From the NCBI GenBank assembly GCA_934462715.1, contig CAKSIJ010000015.1, positions 1-64,000 on the forward strand: a DNA stretch of 64,000 nt, written 5' to 3'. Origin of the DNA: an uncultured Clostridia bacterium (lineage in GTDB: Bacteria; Bacillota; Clostridia; UBA1381). The notes under the pieces are model-generated. The model had not been told where the DNA came from. It was given only the letters and a program-made list of their open reading frames with translations, and ran no database searches. The translations under genes were made by a program, and so were the position numbers. Positions 34,344-43,652 of the stretch are shown piece by piece (positions within the stretch are counted from its first letter, which is position 1; each line of letters opens with the position of its first letter).

Positions 34344-37300
34344 TTAATCTTCTTTTGCTGCTCTGATTGAAGCTACACAGTCAGGTGCAACGCCGCTCGG
34401 GTTACTGAAAGTAAACATGGAATCGCCGGACCATTTCGGAGCTTCTGTATCAAGGAAATCCGTAATAAGATAACCGTCAGCCTTTAAGAATACATACGTT
34501 CCTATATCGAGCTGCAAAGCACCGAATTCAAGATCAACCCACTTGTTATCCGAAATATAGAAGTTAAGATCGGATTTTTTGATAGGATCTCCGGCAGTTC
34601 CCGGAACACGTTTCTGAATTTCGAGTGCATTACTCTTAACTATAATGTTATATCCGCCGTTCAAGAAGGTGTCAACAGTGTTCTGCAAGCCTAATATACA
34701 GTAGTTTGAGCTTACGTTTACCTTGTAGCCGAACTTGATAGAGGTACAAGCCGGTAAAGGCGTTCCATAACCGCACAGCTCATAGTGTGTTGTTCTTCCC
34801 TGATCTCCGCTCAATGTCAGAGTACCGTCATCGCCAAAGGTATATTTTCCGTCAACCGTTGACCAACCGGCTTGATCCGCAATCATATCCTTAACATTTA
34901 CCGTATCATAGTTGATATTCTTGCTCAACTCATTAATTACCGTATTTATACCCTCGTTTGCCGCTTCTATTTCTTTCTGCGTAACCGTACCCGATTCGTT
35001 TGCTGCAACCGCAGTATCAAGCGCGGTCTTAACCATATCCTTGTAGCCTTTCTTAAATGTTCCTGCGGCAGTACCCTCTCGTATACCGTTATACAATCTC
35101 TGGCAAAGGTCTATGTTCTTTGTCAGCTCGGTACGGTCGGTTCGTTCTCTCTGTACCGAGATAAGCAATCTCGGGGCACCGGTTTGGTTAAAGCTGCCCG
35201 CCATCGACTGCGAGGTGTTAACCCCGGTAACTGTCCACCAATAAGGTTTTTTTCCTGACGGAATGTATTTAACATTCGCAAAATTCTGATTGGTTTCCTG
35301 TTCGATAACCACATTCTTCATTTCGGGGTCTTCAGCAATTTTAACAATATACTTATCCGAACCGTTGTGTTTGTCCCATGTGAAATTACAGCCGAGGTTT
35401 GAAACGTTGTCTGTGCCGTTAAGCGGTGAAATCAGTCTGAAGCCGGTTTCCTCCGCCTTTTTAACCTCGATTTCGCTCTTTTCCTTCAAAAGTCCCATTT
35501 GGCTCATATCAATTTCGGCAATACCCGGGAATTGCTTTGCTTCTTTTGAATCCTTTTTCAGAGTAAGCTTTCTGTTTTCAAGATCCTCAAAATAGCTTCC
35601 GTCAGTTTTATCCTCTAAATTATTTTCGTATACGCCGTATTCCTTGAACTCGTTTGCAACCATGTTCGACATACACTTATACAAAATGTTGTCTTTTACT
35701 GTGTTATTCATAGGCTTTCCGAGATCCTCGGGGACATCTAAAATTGTTGCAAGCTCGGGGTATTTGTCTTTCCATGGCGATTTGTTGTAAGGCACCTGCA
35801 AAATAGTATTGTATGCCTGGCCGCCTTTTGCAGCATGGTAAGATGCCCAGCCCACGCCTCTTGCATCAAAGAACACGCCATTATCACAGTCGGCGATAAT
35901 GTTATTTTCAAACACATGGTCACGTCCGCCGCCTATCATAATACCGAGGTTACACTTGTACATGATATTATGATGAGTATTAACGCTCGACATCAAATCA
36001 TCATAGTATAAACCTGCAACAAATATCGAACCGCCCTTGGTTGCAGTTGTGTCAATATCATGAATATAGTTGTATGCTATTTCTATACCTCTGTTTGTAT
36101 AGTTACGTCCGGTATATATAGCACCTGCATCACAAGGCTCGTTTACAAGATTATATAATTCGTTATAGAGAATCCTGTGGTCATTTCCCTGAAAGTTTAT
36201 GCCTGCCGCAGAGGAATTGTGTATCAGATTGTGCTGAATAAGTGTGCCTACACCCTCAAGCGATATACCTATACCGCCTGTTTTGTCTCTTTTTGCGAAA
36301 TCATAGATATGATTGTTTTCAATCACATTGTTTCCTGAGGTAAGCGTCATTCTGTCACCGCCTGTAAGTCTTATTCCCATTCCGCCGGTAAAGCATATTG
36401 TTGAATTTTTAATTGTACACTCGGATGCATCCGTCATTGTTATGGCATTTTTGCCAATATGCTTAACCTCGCAGTTATCGATAACAATGTTATTACACTT
36501 TGTAAAAACCATACCGTTGCCCTGAGTTCCGCTGAAGCTGAGATTTTTCAGAGTGATATACGACAGCGATGTTGCTGTCAGCATATCGGTATTCCTGTCC
36601 GAAAACTCTATATCGACGCCGGCTATATTATACGGCGGATAATAATATAACAGTTTATTCTTGGAATCCACATAAAACTCACCCGGGCTATCAAGCTCCT
36701 CCAAAAGATTTTCTATCAAGTATCTGTTGTTTGAACTCATGCCGTAATAAGGTTTTTTATCCAATTCGATGGAAGATCCGCTTACGGCTTTCAGCATGAG
36801 AGTTTCATATCTGTACTCAACTCCCCAATAACCGCTAAGCATTGCCGTATTTGCCTTAGACCAACGTGCCGCACGGTTTCCGGCTTGCTTGCCGGAAAAG
36901 GTTGTTGTGTTTGTAACGGTATTGATACGGTCAAAGCCTGTGTTCGGCCAGCGTGCAACTGTCTGCTCGCTGCCGTTAACGATAAGATTCTGGTTATTCA
37001 AATCCGCACCTGTCATGATGTTTGACAGATTGTACACTCCTATGTACTTTCTTGCTTCGGCGGGAATCCTGTCAAGCACTTCTTTATCCGTCAGCTGATT
37101 AAACATGGCCGGTGTGAGCTTTTTGCTCATTTTTATATTAACCTTTTCGTCCTTGTAGCCCTGTATAACAAAGGGGTCTCCGACAGTTCCCGAGGTGTTT
37201 TCGTTGAGCTTTATCGTATCTGTGATATAATAATCTCCGCCTCTTATATTAACCGTCACCTTTTTTCCCTTTGCCGATCTTCTTGCCGAAATACCCATCG

Positions 37301-37568
37301 CAATACCTGCCGGTATTGTTTGCAGCGGTGAATAATATGTTCCGGTGTTTGAGTCGCTTCCGTCGGGAGATACAAAAATCTGAATTTCGTTCTCCGGAGC
37401 AACGTATACGTCCTCCTCCGGGGTTACTTCTCCGTTCTCCGCAGCCGTTTCCGCCGAAACAGTTACGTCCTCCTGCACAGGAGAATCATTCTCCTGTGCA
37501 AAGACATATGCCGTTGTTAAAATCTGCGATAATGCAAGAATTAATGAACATATTCTTTTTTTAATCAT
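34344..37568 (-). CDS. Secreted right-handed beta-helix polysaccharide-active protein (GH141-like)
   Basis: A 1074-residue protein with signal peptide (about 1-25). After an acidic linker, IFVSPDGSDSNTGTYYSPLQT opens a pectate-lyase-like beta-helix (about 65-650) with many NN-IxD coils such as YNYIHDID and HHNIMYKC. A fibronectin-like module (about 705-800), a helical segment (about 820-905) and a C-terminal beta-sandwich follow. The entry motif and insertions resemble GH141-type enzymes active on pectin or xylan; catalytic residues cannot be assigned. It is paralogous to the next upstream gene. Confidence 0.8.
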   Translation of the reverse strand: MIKKRICSLILALSQILTTAYVFAQENDSPVQEDVTVSAETAAENGEVTPEEDVYVAPENEIQIFVSPDGSDSNTGTYYSPLQTIPAGIAMGISARRSAKGKKVTVNIRGGDYYITDTIKLNENTSGTVGDPFVIQGYKDEKVNIKMSKKLTPAMFNQLTDKEVLDRIPAEARKYIGVYNLSNIMTGADLNNQNLIVNGSEQTVARWPNTGFDRINTVTNTTTFSGKQAGNRAARWSKANTAMLSGYWGVEYRYETLMLKAVSGSSIELDKKPYYGMSSNNRYLIENLLEELDSPGEFYVDSKNKLLYYYPPYNIAGVDIEFSDRNTDMLTATSLSYITLKNLSFSGTQGNGMVFTKCNNIVIDNCEVKHIGKNAITMTDASECTIKNSTICFTGGMGIRLTGGDRMTLTSGNNVIENNHIYDFAKRDKTGGIGISLEGVGTLIQHNLIHNSSAAGINFQGNDHRILYNELYNLVNEPCDAGAIYTGRNYTNRGIEIAYNYIHDIDTTATKGGSIFVAGLYYDDLMSSVNTHHNIMYKCNLGIMIGGGRDHVFENNIIADCDNGVFFDARGVGWASYHAAKGGQAYNTILQVPYNKSPWKDKYPELATILDVPEDLGKPMNNTVKDNILYKCMSNMVANEFKEYGVYENNLEDKTDGSYFEDLENRKLTLKKDSKEAKQFPGIAEIDMSQMGLLKEKSEIEVKKAEETGFRLISPLNGTDNVSNLGCNFTWDKHNGSDKYIVKIAEDPEMKNVVIEQETNQNFANVKYIPSGKKPYWWTVTGVNTSQSMAGSFNQTGAPRLLISVQRERTDRTELTKNIDLCQRLYNGIREGTAAGTFKKGYKDMVKTALDTAVAANESGTVTQKEIEAANEGINTVINELSKNINYDTVNVKDMIADQAGWSTVDGKYTFGDDGTLTLSGDQGRTTHYELCGYGTPLPACTSIKFGYKVNVSSNYCILGLQNTVDTFLNGGYNIIVKSNALEIQKRVPGTAGDPIKKSDLNFYISDNKWVDLEFGALQLDIGTYVFLKADGYLITDFLDTEAPKWSGDSMFTFSNPSGVAPDCVASIRAAKED

Positions 37569-37629
37569 TTATTAAATCGCTCCTTTCGGTACCTTGCAGT
37601 ACGTTCTCCAATGCTGCTTGTGTAAGGAC

Positions 37630-40293
37630 TTATTGATTTTTGTACAGCAAAACCTTTTCTTTCAAAACAGGCTTCATTCTGCCTATTCCGTCCCACATCA
37701 TGATTACCGCATACCAGTCCTCGTCTGCTTCTGCCGGAACATCAATGTCCAGATTTACCAATTGATCCTCGTAGATATAGCACTCATCAAATGTCTGCAC
37801 CTTGCGCAGCTCGCCGTTTCCGTTGTATATTGCCGCAACTGTTACAAAACGGTTGCCGGAATTTACGTCAAATTCGCTCTCTGAAACAGCCGGCTGATAA
37901 TCGTCAACTCCTATGCCCATTTCCGCTGTTGATTTTGATACGGCGTCCGGAACGTTTGCTCCGGTAATTGCGATTTCATAATTGTCATCAACTGTAATAC
38001 CTGCATCCTCAACCTTGATTTCACGGTTTTTCTCAGGCTCACTGTCATCTATTGGGTTACCATCCTTATCATGAGCTATGCCTATTATCAGATATTTGGG
38101 ATAAGAATTCTTTTTCCACTTCTGATTCCCCTGTTCCTCTGCAGAAAGAGAATCATACCATTCGTCCATCCTGAAACAGCGCCTTGCCCATTCACCGACA
38201 TATACGTTGTCCTGCATTGTTCTGTTATAAACTCTTCCGAGGGTACTGTTGATGATATTTCTTCTTTGCGTAAGAACGCTTGTCTTATTGGCTTCGGTAT
38301 AATATGTCAATCCGGCATCCTTTATCGTTTTGTCAAAATCGTCAACTCTTTCAAGCAATTCTGCAAATCCGGGGTATTTATTTATCCACAAATTTTTGTC
38401 AAAATCGGGATTTGGAATAAGCTTATCCTCGTCTGTCAGAGTATTTGCTTTCTGCTTTGCCAGATACTCGTCATAGTTACTGTACATAAGTCTTTTCAGA
38501 GCCTTATACATACTTCCGCCGTTGTAATCCTCAAGCTCATCTATATGGTAGTGTGCTTTGGTATCCCACCAGATACCTCTGTTGTCATATGCCATACCTC
38601 TGCGGCAGCCAATTGCTATGTTTCCGGAAAAGATGTTATCAGAACCTCCTCCTATCAAGTATCCTCTTGACATATTGTATACGATGTTTCCCGTAATCGT
38701 AACACCGCTCTGCATATCATCGGCATAGATAGCCTGATTATCGGTACCCCCGTAGTATACTATGCCCGCACCGGGATCATACGCCCATTCCTCGTAATTC
38801 AGCCGTTCATACGGATCATATATATAATTGTTTCTTATAACGTTTCCTCTGTTTATCCAGCTTCTTCCGAGATATATTGCACCTGCGTCCCAAACATCAG
38901 CCATTGTATTGTAAACCCTGTTATACTCTACAATGTTATCATTTCCGCCGAATGTTACCGCTCCTGCCGGGCAGTTATAGATTTCATTATGTGAAAGAGT
39001 TGTTCCGACTCCGTTAAAGGATATACCTATCGTCGGGGCAACAATACCCTTACGGCTGTCGATTATAGATGTCTTGCAAATCTTACCGAAATCATGTATG
39101 CTGCAGTTTTTGATAATATTGTTTGAAGGTATCAGCTTAACACTATCTCCTCCGGTTATATCTATTGCTCCCGAGTTTAAATCAAACAGTGATGATTTTA
39201 AAATCGCAAACCCTGTAACGTTATTGCCGTAAACGGCTCTGTCATGTATTCCTGTAATGATTGAGTCATAGATTGTTATATTGTGGCAGTCTGTCATTCT
39301 GAAAGCGTTTCCGTATGCGCCAATCATGTCTATGCTTTCAAACTTAACGTTTGACACACCGTTCATTTCAATCATATCGCCGTATGCTCCGTTGGTCTTG
39401 TGAAAAGTGAGGTACATACCTTGTGTTTCCGACAACGCTTTGCTTGGATAATAATACAGTTTCTTTGCCGTTGCGTCAACATAGTATTCGCCGGGCTCAT
39501 CTATTCCCTCAAGCGTATTATACACGATAATCTGCGGATTTTTATGGTATGGGTTAACCGAAGCATTAACCGGATTTATATTGTCAATAGCTACCGTTGT
39601 ATCTCCTACTTTTTTCATGGATTGCAAATATGTCCACGAATATTCGTTTGCCTTTGCAATTACCGGTATTTTATCACCCTCTGCATAGTATGTGATAGCT
39701 CTGTTTAACTCCTCCGGTATCTCGTATGCAGTACCCTCGCTGTTTAACGAAAACGTCAGAACTCCGCTGTTGGGCATTCTTGAAATCTGCTGAGCGGAAC
39801 CGTCAACGCACAAAACGTCGACGGGACTTCCCTTAAGCAAACCCTCATAGTCCGACAAATTAGCCTCGTAAACCTTGCCTTTTACCGAATCCGAAAGACG
39901 TTCGTTGTCAGACAGGGTAAATCTGGCAGGATCAATATATTTTCCTCTTGTGAATTTAACACGTTCTCCCTGATACGCTCTGAAAATTACCGGCGCGTCC
40001 TCAGTACCACTGTCCTCCGAAGTAAGTTTTAATGAATCATCAAGATAGTATGTCCCCTCTTTAAAAATAATGTGAACAGTCTTTCCGGGGTTCTGCTGCC
40101 TATAATACCTTTCAAGCTCTACCGCACGTGCCGGCGTAGCTACCGGAGAAGTAAGATATCTTCCATCGTTGTTGTCATCGCCGTTTTTCGACGAAACATA
40201 TACCTTGACTTCATTGCCCTGCGCATATACAGGCACAGCCGATGCACTGCTAAGAATTACACAAGCCAAAAGTGAACTGAAAATTTTTTTCAT
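37630..40293 (-). CDS. Secreted right-handed beta-helix polysaccharide-active protein, paralogue
   Basis: An 887-residue protein with signal peptide (1-24, ending VYAQG). It opens with VYVSSKNGDDNNDGRYLTSP, then GTYYLDDSLKL and YRAYQGERVKF, and has a beta-helix to about 560 with coils like RNNYIYDPYER and GNIVYNMSRGYLIGGG. Aromatic-rich insertions (about 600-730) and a small beta C-terminal domain follow. It shares the fold and motif order of the 1074-residue neighbour but lacks that protein's long C-terminal modules. A GH141-like role on plant cell-wall glycans is plausible. It starts 2 nt after the solute-binding protein stop. Confidence 0.8.
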   Translation of the reverse strand: MKKIFSSLLACVILSSASAVPVYAQGNEVKVYVSSKNGDDNNDGRYLTSPVATPARAVELERYYRQQNPGKTVHIIFKEGTYYLDDSLKLTSEDSGTEDAPVIFRAYQGERVKFTRGKYIDPARFTLSDNERLSDSVKGKVYEANLSDYEGLLKGSPVDVLCVDGSAQQISRMPNSGVLTFSLNSEGTAYEIPEELNRAITYYAEGDKIPVIAKANEYSWTYLQSMKKVGDTTVAIDNINPVNASVNPYHKNPQIIVYNTLEGIDEPGEYYVDATAKKLYYYPSKALSETQGMYLTFHKTNGAYGDMIEMNGVSNVKFESIDMIGAYGNAFRMTDCHNITIYDSIITGIHDRAVYGNNVTGFAILKSSLFDLNSGAIDITGGDSVKLIPSNNIIKNCSIHDFGKICKTSIIDSRKGIVAPTIGISFNGVGTTLSHNEIYNCPAGAVTFGGNDNIVEYNRVYNTMADVWDAGAIYLGRSWINRGNVIRNNYIYDPYERLNYEEWAYDPGAGIVYYGGTDNQAIYADDMQSGVTITGNIVYNMSRGYLIGGGSDNIFSGNIAIGCRRGMAYDNRGIWWDTKAHYHIDELEDYNGGSMYKALKRLMYSNYDEYLAKQKANTLTDEDKLIPNPDFDKNLWINKYPGFAELLERVDDFDKTIKDAGLTYYTEANKTSVLTQRRNIINSTLGRVYNRTMQDNVYVGEWARRCFRMDEWYDSLSAEEQGNQKWKKNSYPKYLIIGIAHDKDGNPIDDSEPEKNREIKVEDAGITVDDNYEIAITGANVPDAVSKSTAEMGIGVDDYQPAVSESEFDVNSGNRFVTVAAIYNGNGELRKVQTFDECYIYEDQLVNLDIDVPAEADEDWYAVIMMWDGIGRMKPVLKEKVLLYKNQ

Positions 40294-40295
40294 GA

Positions 40296-41729
40296 TTATC
40301 TTCCTTTCTGCTTTTTAGAAGCAAAAAATTCGTCTATCTGTTTTTGTATGTCGTTTTTAACATCTTCCAAACCTGCGTCCTCATATCTTTGCATCATTTC
40401 TTTGAAAATCTCCTCGCTGTCTCTTGAACCGTTTGCCAGTGCCGAATATTCTGAACCGATTGTGCCCAGTGCCGTAATCTGCGGCTTTATATTTTTATCG
40501 CTGAACCAAAAGCCTGCAATACGTGACTTTGCGGCAGAATCGTTAAATTCCTTTGTCTTTGCCCAAACGTCATCGTCCTGGTTTTCGTTTATCAGCGCGT
40601 TGAATTGGTTTCCTACCATCCAAGCCTGTATTCCGTAGCCCGAATCCTTGATTTCGGAATATTTTCCGTCTGCGTTTACGGTGTAGTTTTTATCCTTGAT
40701 ACCGAGCGAAATAAGATTATATAATTCCTTGTTTGTGTTAACAAGAGAAATAAGCTTGACGGCCTTTTCCTTATTTTTCGATTTATGATTAATTCCTATC
40801 ATGGTTGCACGTGTTCCGCCGTTTTTAACAAGCGCCTTGCCAACCTTAACAAAATGGTAATCGGGGTATATACTCTCGATTCCCGGCTTCCATGTTACCG
40901 AGAACACTCCGTATCTCTTAGCCTTAAAATCTGTATCGTCGTCCGTAACCGATGCTACGTCTTTTCTTATATATCCCTTAAGATACCAATCCCTCAGGGT
41001 TTTGAGACTCTGTTGGTATTCCGGTGTATCGTATGAATAAATAAGCTCTGTCGAATCTCCCTCTGTCGGAAGTACCATACCGCCCGCAACCTCTTCATAA
41101 TTATTGCTGGTCCACATTACATTACCGTAATTTGTTCTGTACGGATAGATGTCAGGCTCGCCCGCCTTAACCTTTGCAAGGAAATCCTCCAACTCCTCGG
41201 GTGCTTCTATGGATTCCTTATCAAAGCCATACTTTTCCGCAAGACTTTTTTGTATTCCGTATGCAAACTGCACAGCCTCTATCTGAACATTCGGAACCGC
41301 ATAGATTTCGTCCTTATACTTAACGTCATCCCAAATATAGTCGTCTATTGCGTCCCAGAGTTCGGGTGCGTTTTTGTCGATAAGCTCGGTAAGGGGTGCT
41401 AAAACCTCGTTTGAAATTCCCTCTGCATATGAGCTTAAATATCCGACAAACATCAAATCAAAATCGGAGTCTCCGGCTGCCATTTTCATTCTCATCTTTT
41501 CTCCGTAAGCACCCATGTCTATTGTTTCAATATTAACCTTTGCTCCGATTTCCGGAACTGTGATTTTATTGATTTCTTCTTCAACCTCTGCCTTTGCGGT
41601 CAGATTGTTGTTAGTCGGGAGATACCATGTGAGAGTATCTACCTTAGTTTCTTTATTTCCTCCGCACGAACAAAGTCCACCCGCAATTGCCGTACACATA
41701 ATCAGGCTGATAATTTTTTTCGTATTCAT
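40296..41729 (-). CDS. ABC transporter sugar-binding lipoprotein (LplA/YtcQ-like), second copy
   Basis: A 477-residue extracellular solute-binding protein with a lipoprotein signal (lipobox LCSC, Cys22). The sequence LTWYLPTNNN opens the mature fold, and PYRTNYGNVMW and the C-terminal helix region EEIFKEMMQRYEDAGLEDVKNDIQKQ fit the DUF3502/LplA-type group for oligosaccharides. It follows the two permease genes and is clearly related to the lipoprotein at 50403-51878. No ATPase gene is in the operon, so a shared MsmX-like ATPase is expected elsewhere. Confidence 0.93.
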   Translation of the reverse strand: MNTKKIISLIMCTAIAGGLCSCGGNKETKVDTLTWYLPTNNNLTAKAEVEEEINKITVPEIGAKVNIETIDMGAYGEKMRMKMAAGDSDFDLMFVGYLSSYAEGISNEVLAPLTELIDKNAPELWDAIDDYIWDDVKYKDEIYAVPNVQIEAVQFAYGIQKSLAEKYGFDKESIEAPEELEDFLAKVKAGEPDIYPYRTNYGNVMWTSNNYEEVAGGMVLPTEGDSTELIYSYDTPEYQQSLKTLRDWYLKGYIRKDVASVTDDDTDFKAKRYGVFSVTWKPGIESIYPDYHFVKVGKALVKNGGTRATMIGINHKSKNKEKAVKLISLVNTNKELYNLISLGIKDKNYTVNADGKYSEIKDSGYGIQAWMVGNQFNALINENQDDDVWAKTKEFNDSAAKSRIAGFWFSDKNIKPQITALGTIGSEYSALANGSRDSEEIFKEMMQRYEDAGLEDVKNDIQKQIDEFFASKKQKGR

Positions 41730-41781
41730 ATTTCATTTCCTTTCTTTATAAATTGCTTAAAATTGTACTCATTAAAATGCT

Positions 41782-42663
41782 TTAACCCTTAACACTTCCC
41801 AAAACCATACCTTTAACAAAATATTTCTGGAAAAACGGAAATACAAAAAGTATAGGTCCTGCAACTACTACCGCCATTGCCATTCTTACTGTTTCGGCAG
41901 GAATATCCACAGCCTCGACAGCAAGCTCCTTTGCGGTTTGGTTTTCCTGTAACAGCTGAAGATTCTGCATAATTCTCTGAAGCATATACTGCAAGCTCTG
42001 AAGCTCCGGCTTATCTATGTAAAGCATCGCCGTATACCAGTTGTTCCACTGTCCGAGGAATATATTAACTGCCATCGTAGCCAAAACCGGCTTTGAAAGA
42101 GGATAAACTATCTGGAACAGTATTCTGTATTCCCCGGCGCCGTCTATGTATGCCGATTCAATAATAGATTCGGGCAGTCCCTGGAAAAATGTTCTCATAA
42201 CGAATGCACTCCATACGCTGAAAAGTCCGGGGATTACGTATACCCAAATGGTATTGTTCAAATGAAGATACTGAGTTATAAGTATGTAGCTCGGCACAAG
42301 CCCTCCGTTAAACAGCGTTGTAAAATACATTATAAACGAGAGCCTTTTTCTCGGCGCAAAATTCTTTCGCGAAAGCGGATATGCAAACAGCGAAATCATC
42401 AGCACCGACAGCACCATCGACATAACGGAGAAAATCGCCGTTACCTTGTAAGCGTTAAGAATTGTTTTCGGATTTTTAAATACATATTCATAAGCCGACC
42501 AGTCAATTCTTCTCGGCAGAATACTGTAGCCGTAATACGATATATCGGTTTCATTTGACAAGGAAACAGATACAAGTATAATAAACGGTACAACAACTGC
42601 CACAGCCAATATCGCTAAAAATATTGTCAGCAGCGTTTGTGAAATGATATTGTTTTTCTTCAT
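41782..42663 (-). CDS. Carbohydrate ABC transporter permease (LplC/YtcP-like)
   Basis: A 293-residue MalG-type permease with six transmembrane helices. The EAA-type loop reads ESAYIDGAGEYRILFQIVYPLSKPVLATM, and the C-terminal KYFVKGMVLGSVKG is typical of the LplC/YtcP branch. It forms a heterodimer with the permease encoded just upstream (17-nt gap) to import oligosaccharides. GGAGA precedes the ATG. Confidence 0.95.
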   Translation of the reverse strand: MKKNNIISQTLLTIFLAILAVAVVVPFIILVSVSLSNETDISYYGYSILPRRIDWSAYEYVFKNPKTILNAYKVTAIFSVMSMVLSVLMISLFAYPLSRKNFAPRKRLSFIMYFTTLFNGGLVPSYILITQYLHLNNTIWVYVIPGLFSVWSAFVMRTFFQGLPESIIESAYIDGAGEYRILFQIVYPLSKPVLATMAVNIFLGQWNNWYTAMLYIDKPELQSLQYMLQRIMQNLQLLQENQTAKELAVEAVDIPAETVRMAMAVVVAGPILFVFPFFQKYFVKGMVLGSVKG

Positions 42664-42680
42664 TGTATTAGTCTCCTTTC

Positions 42681-43637
42681 TTAGAATAAGCTTCTCTCGG
42701 GGTCAACTTTTCTGACGATTGTATTAGTCGCAAACACAAGCGCAAAGCCTACAACCGACTGCAAAAGTCCTGCCGCAGAGGATACACCCATATCTCCCTG
42801 CACACGCATTACACGGAAGATATATGTCGGAATAATATCCGTTACCGAATAAAGTACGCCGACGTTTCTCGGTACCTGGTAGAAAAGTCCGAAATCTCCG
42901 CCGAATATACCGCCGACCGCAAAAATCGTCTGTATACACAAAATCGGTACAATTTCCGGAAGCATGATATACCATACCTTATGTCTGCGCTTTCCGCCGT
43001 CAATTTCAAGTGCCTCGAACAGCTCGGGGCTTATCGCCATGAGAGCCGCATAATAGAGGATACTTCCCATTCCGAAGCCTTTCCATATATTACATATCGG
43101 CAAAATAAATCTCCATGCCCACGGCGTTTGATACCAGTCATATTCGGGAAATCCGAACTTTATTAAAAACTGATTTAAGAGTCCGTATGTAGGATTTAAA
43201 AATGCGAACACCATGTAGGATGCTATAACCCACGAAAGGAAGTTCGGAGTTATAAGCATTGTCTGAAAAATCTTTGTACACAGTCTGCTTTTGAGATTAT
43301 ACATAAGTATCGCAAGCAGAATTGCCGCTATGGTGCCGGTTATAATCATGATAATATTCATGTACACCGTATTCCATGCGATATGCAAAAAATCGTTAGA
43401 ACTCAGAAAAACCTTAAAATTATCAAGTCCGCACCATTCGCTTCCGAATATTCCTCTTGCAAATTTGTAATCTTTAAAAGCTATGATTATTCCGAACAGC
43501 GGAATATAGCAGAATATTACAATATGCAGCATCGGTAAAATACACATAGACCAAAATTCAAACTGACTTTTGTTCCATTTTTTCTTTTTCCCCGTTTTTG
43601 TGACCTGTTTATTTACTGTTTTGTTGTCTGTTTTCAA
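42681..43637 (-). CDS. Carbohydrate ABC transporter permease (LplB/YteP-like)
   Basis: A 318-residue MalF-type permease without the large periplasmic loop. FCYIPLFGIIIAFKDYKFARGIFGSEWCGLDNF is typical of LplB/YteP. The EAA loop includes ALEIDGGKRRHKVWYIMLPEI, and the protein ends with the branch-typical TNTIVRKVDPERSLF. It pairs with the downstream permease. Initiation is from TTG at 43637, 7 nt after GAGGTG. B. subtilis relatives import unsaturated rhamnogalacturonan disaccharides; the substrate here is unproven. Confidence 0.95.
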   Translation of the reverse strand: MKTDNKTVNKQVTKTGKKKKWNKSQFEFWSMCILPMLHIVIFCYIPLFGIIIAFKDYKFARGIFGSEWCGLDNFKVFLSSNDFLHIAWNTVYMNIIMIITGTIAAILLAILMYNLKSRLCTKIFQTMLITPNFLSWVIASYMVFAFLNPTYGLLNQFLIKFGFPEYDWYQTPWAWRFILPICNIWKGFGMGSILYYAALMAISPELFEALEIDGGKRRHKVWYIMLPEIVPILCIQTIFAVGGIFGGDFGLFYQVPRNVGVLYSVTDIIPTYIFRVMRVQGDMGVSSAAGLLQSVVGFALVFATNTIVRKVDPERSLF

Positions 43638-43652
43638 ATTATTACACCTCGT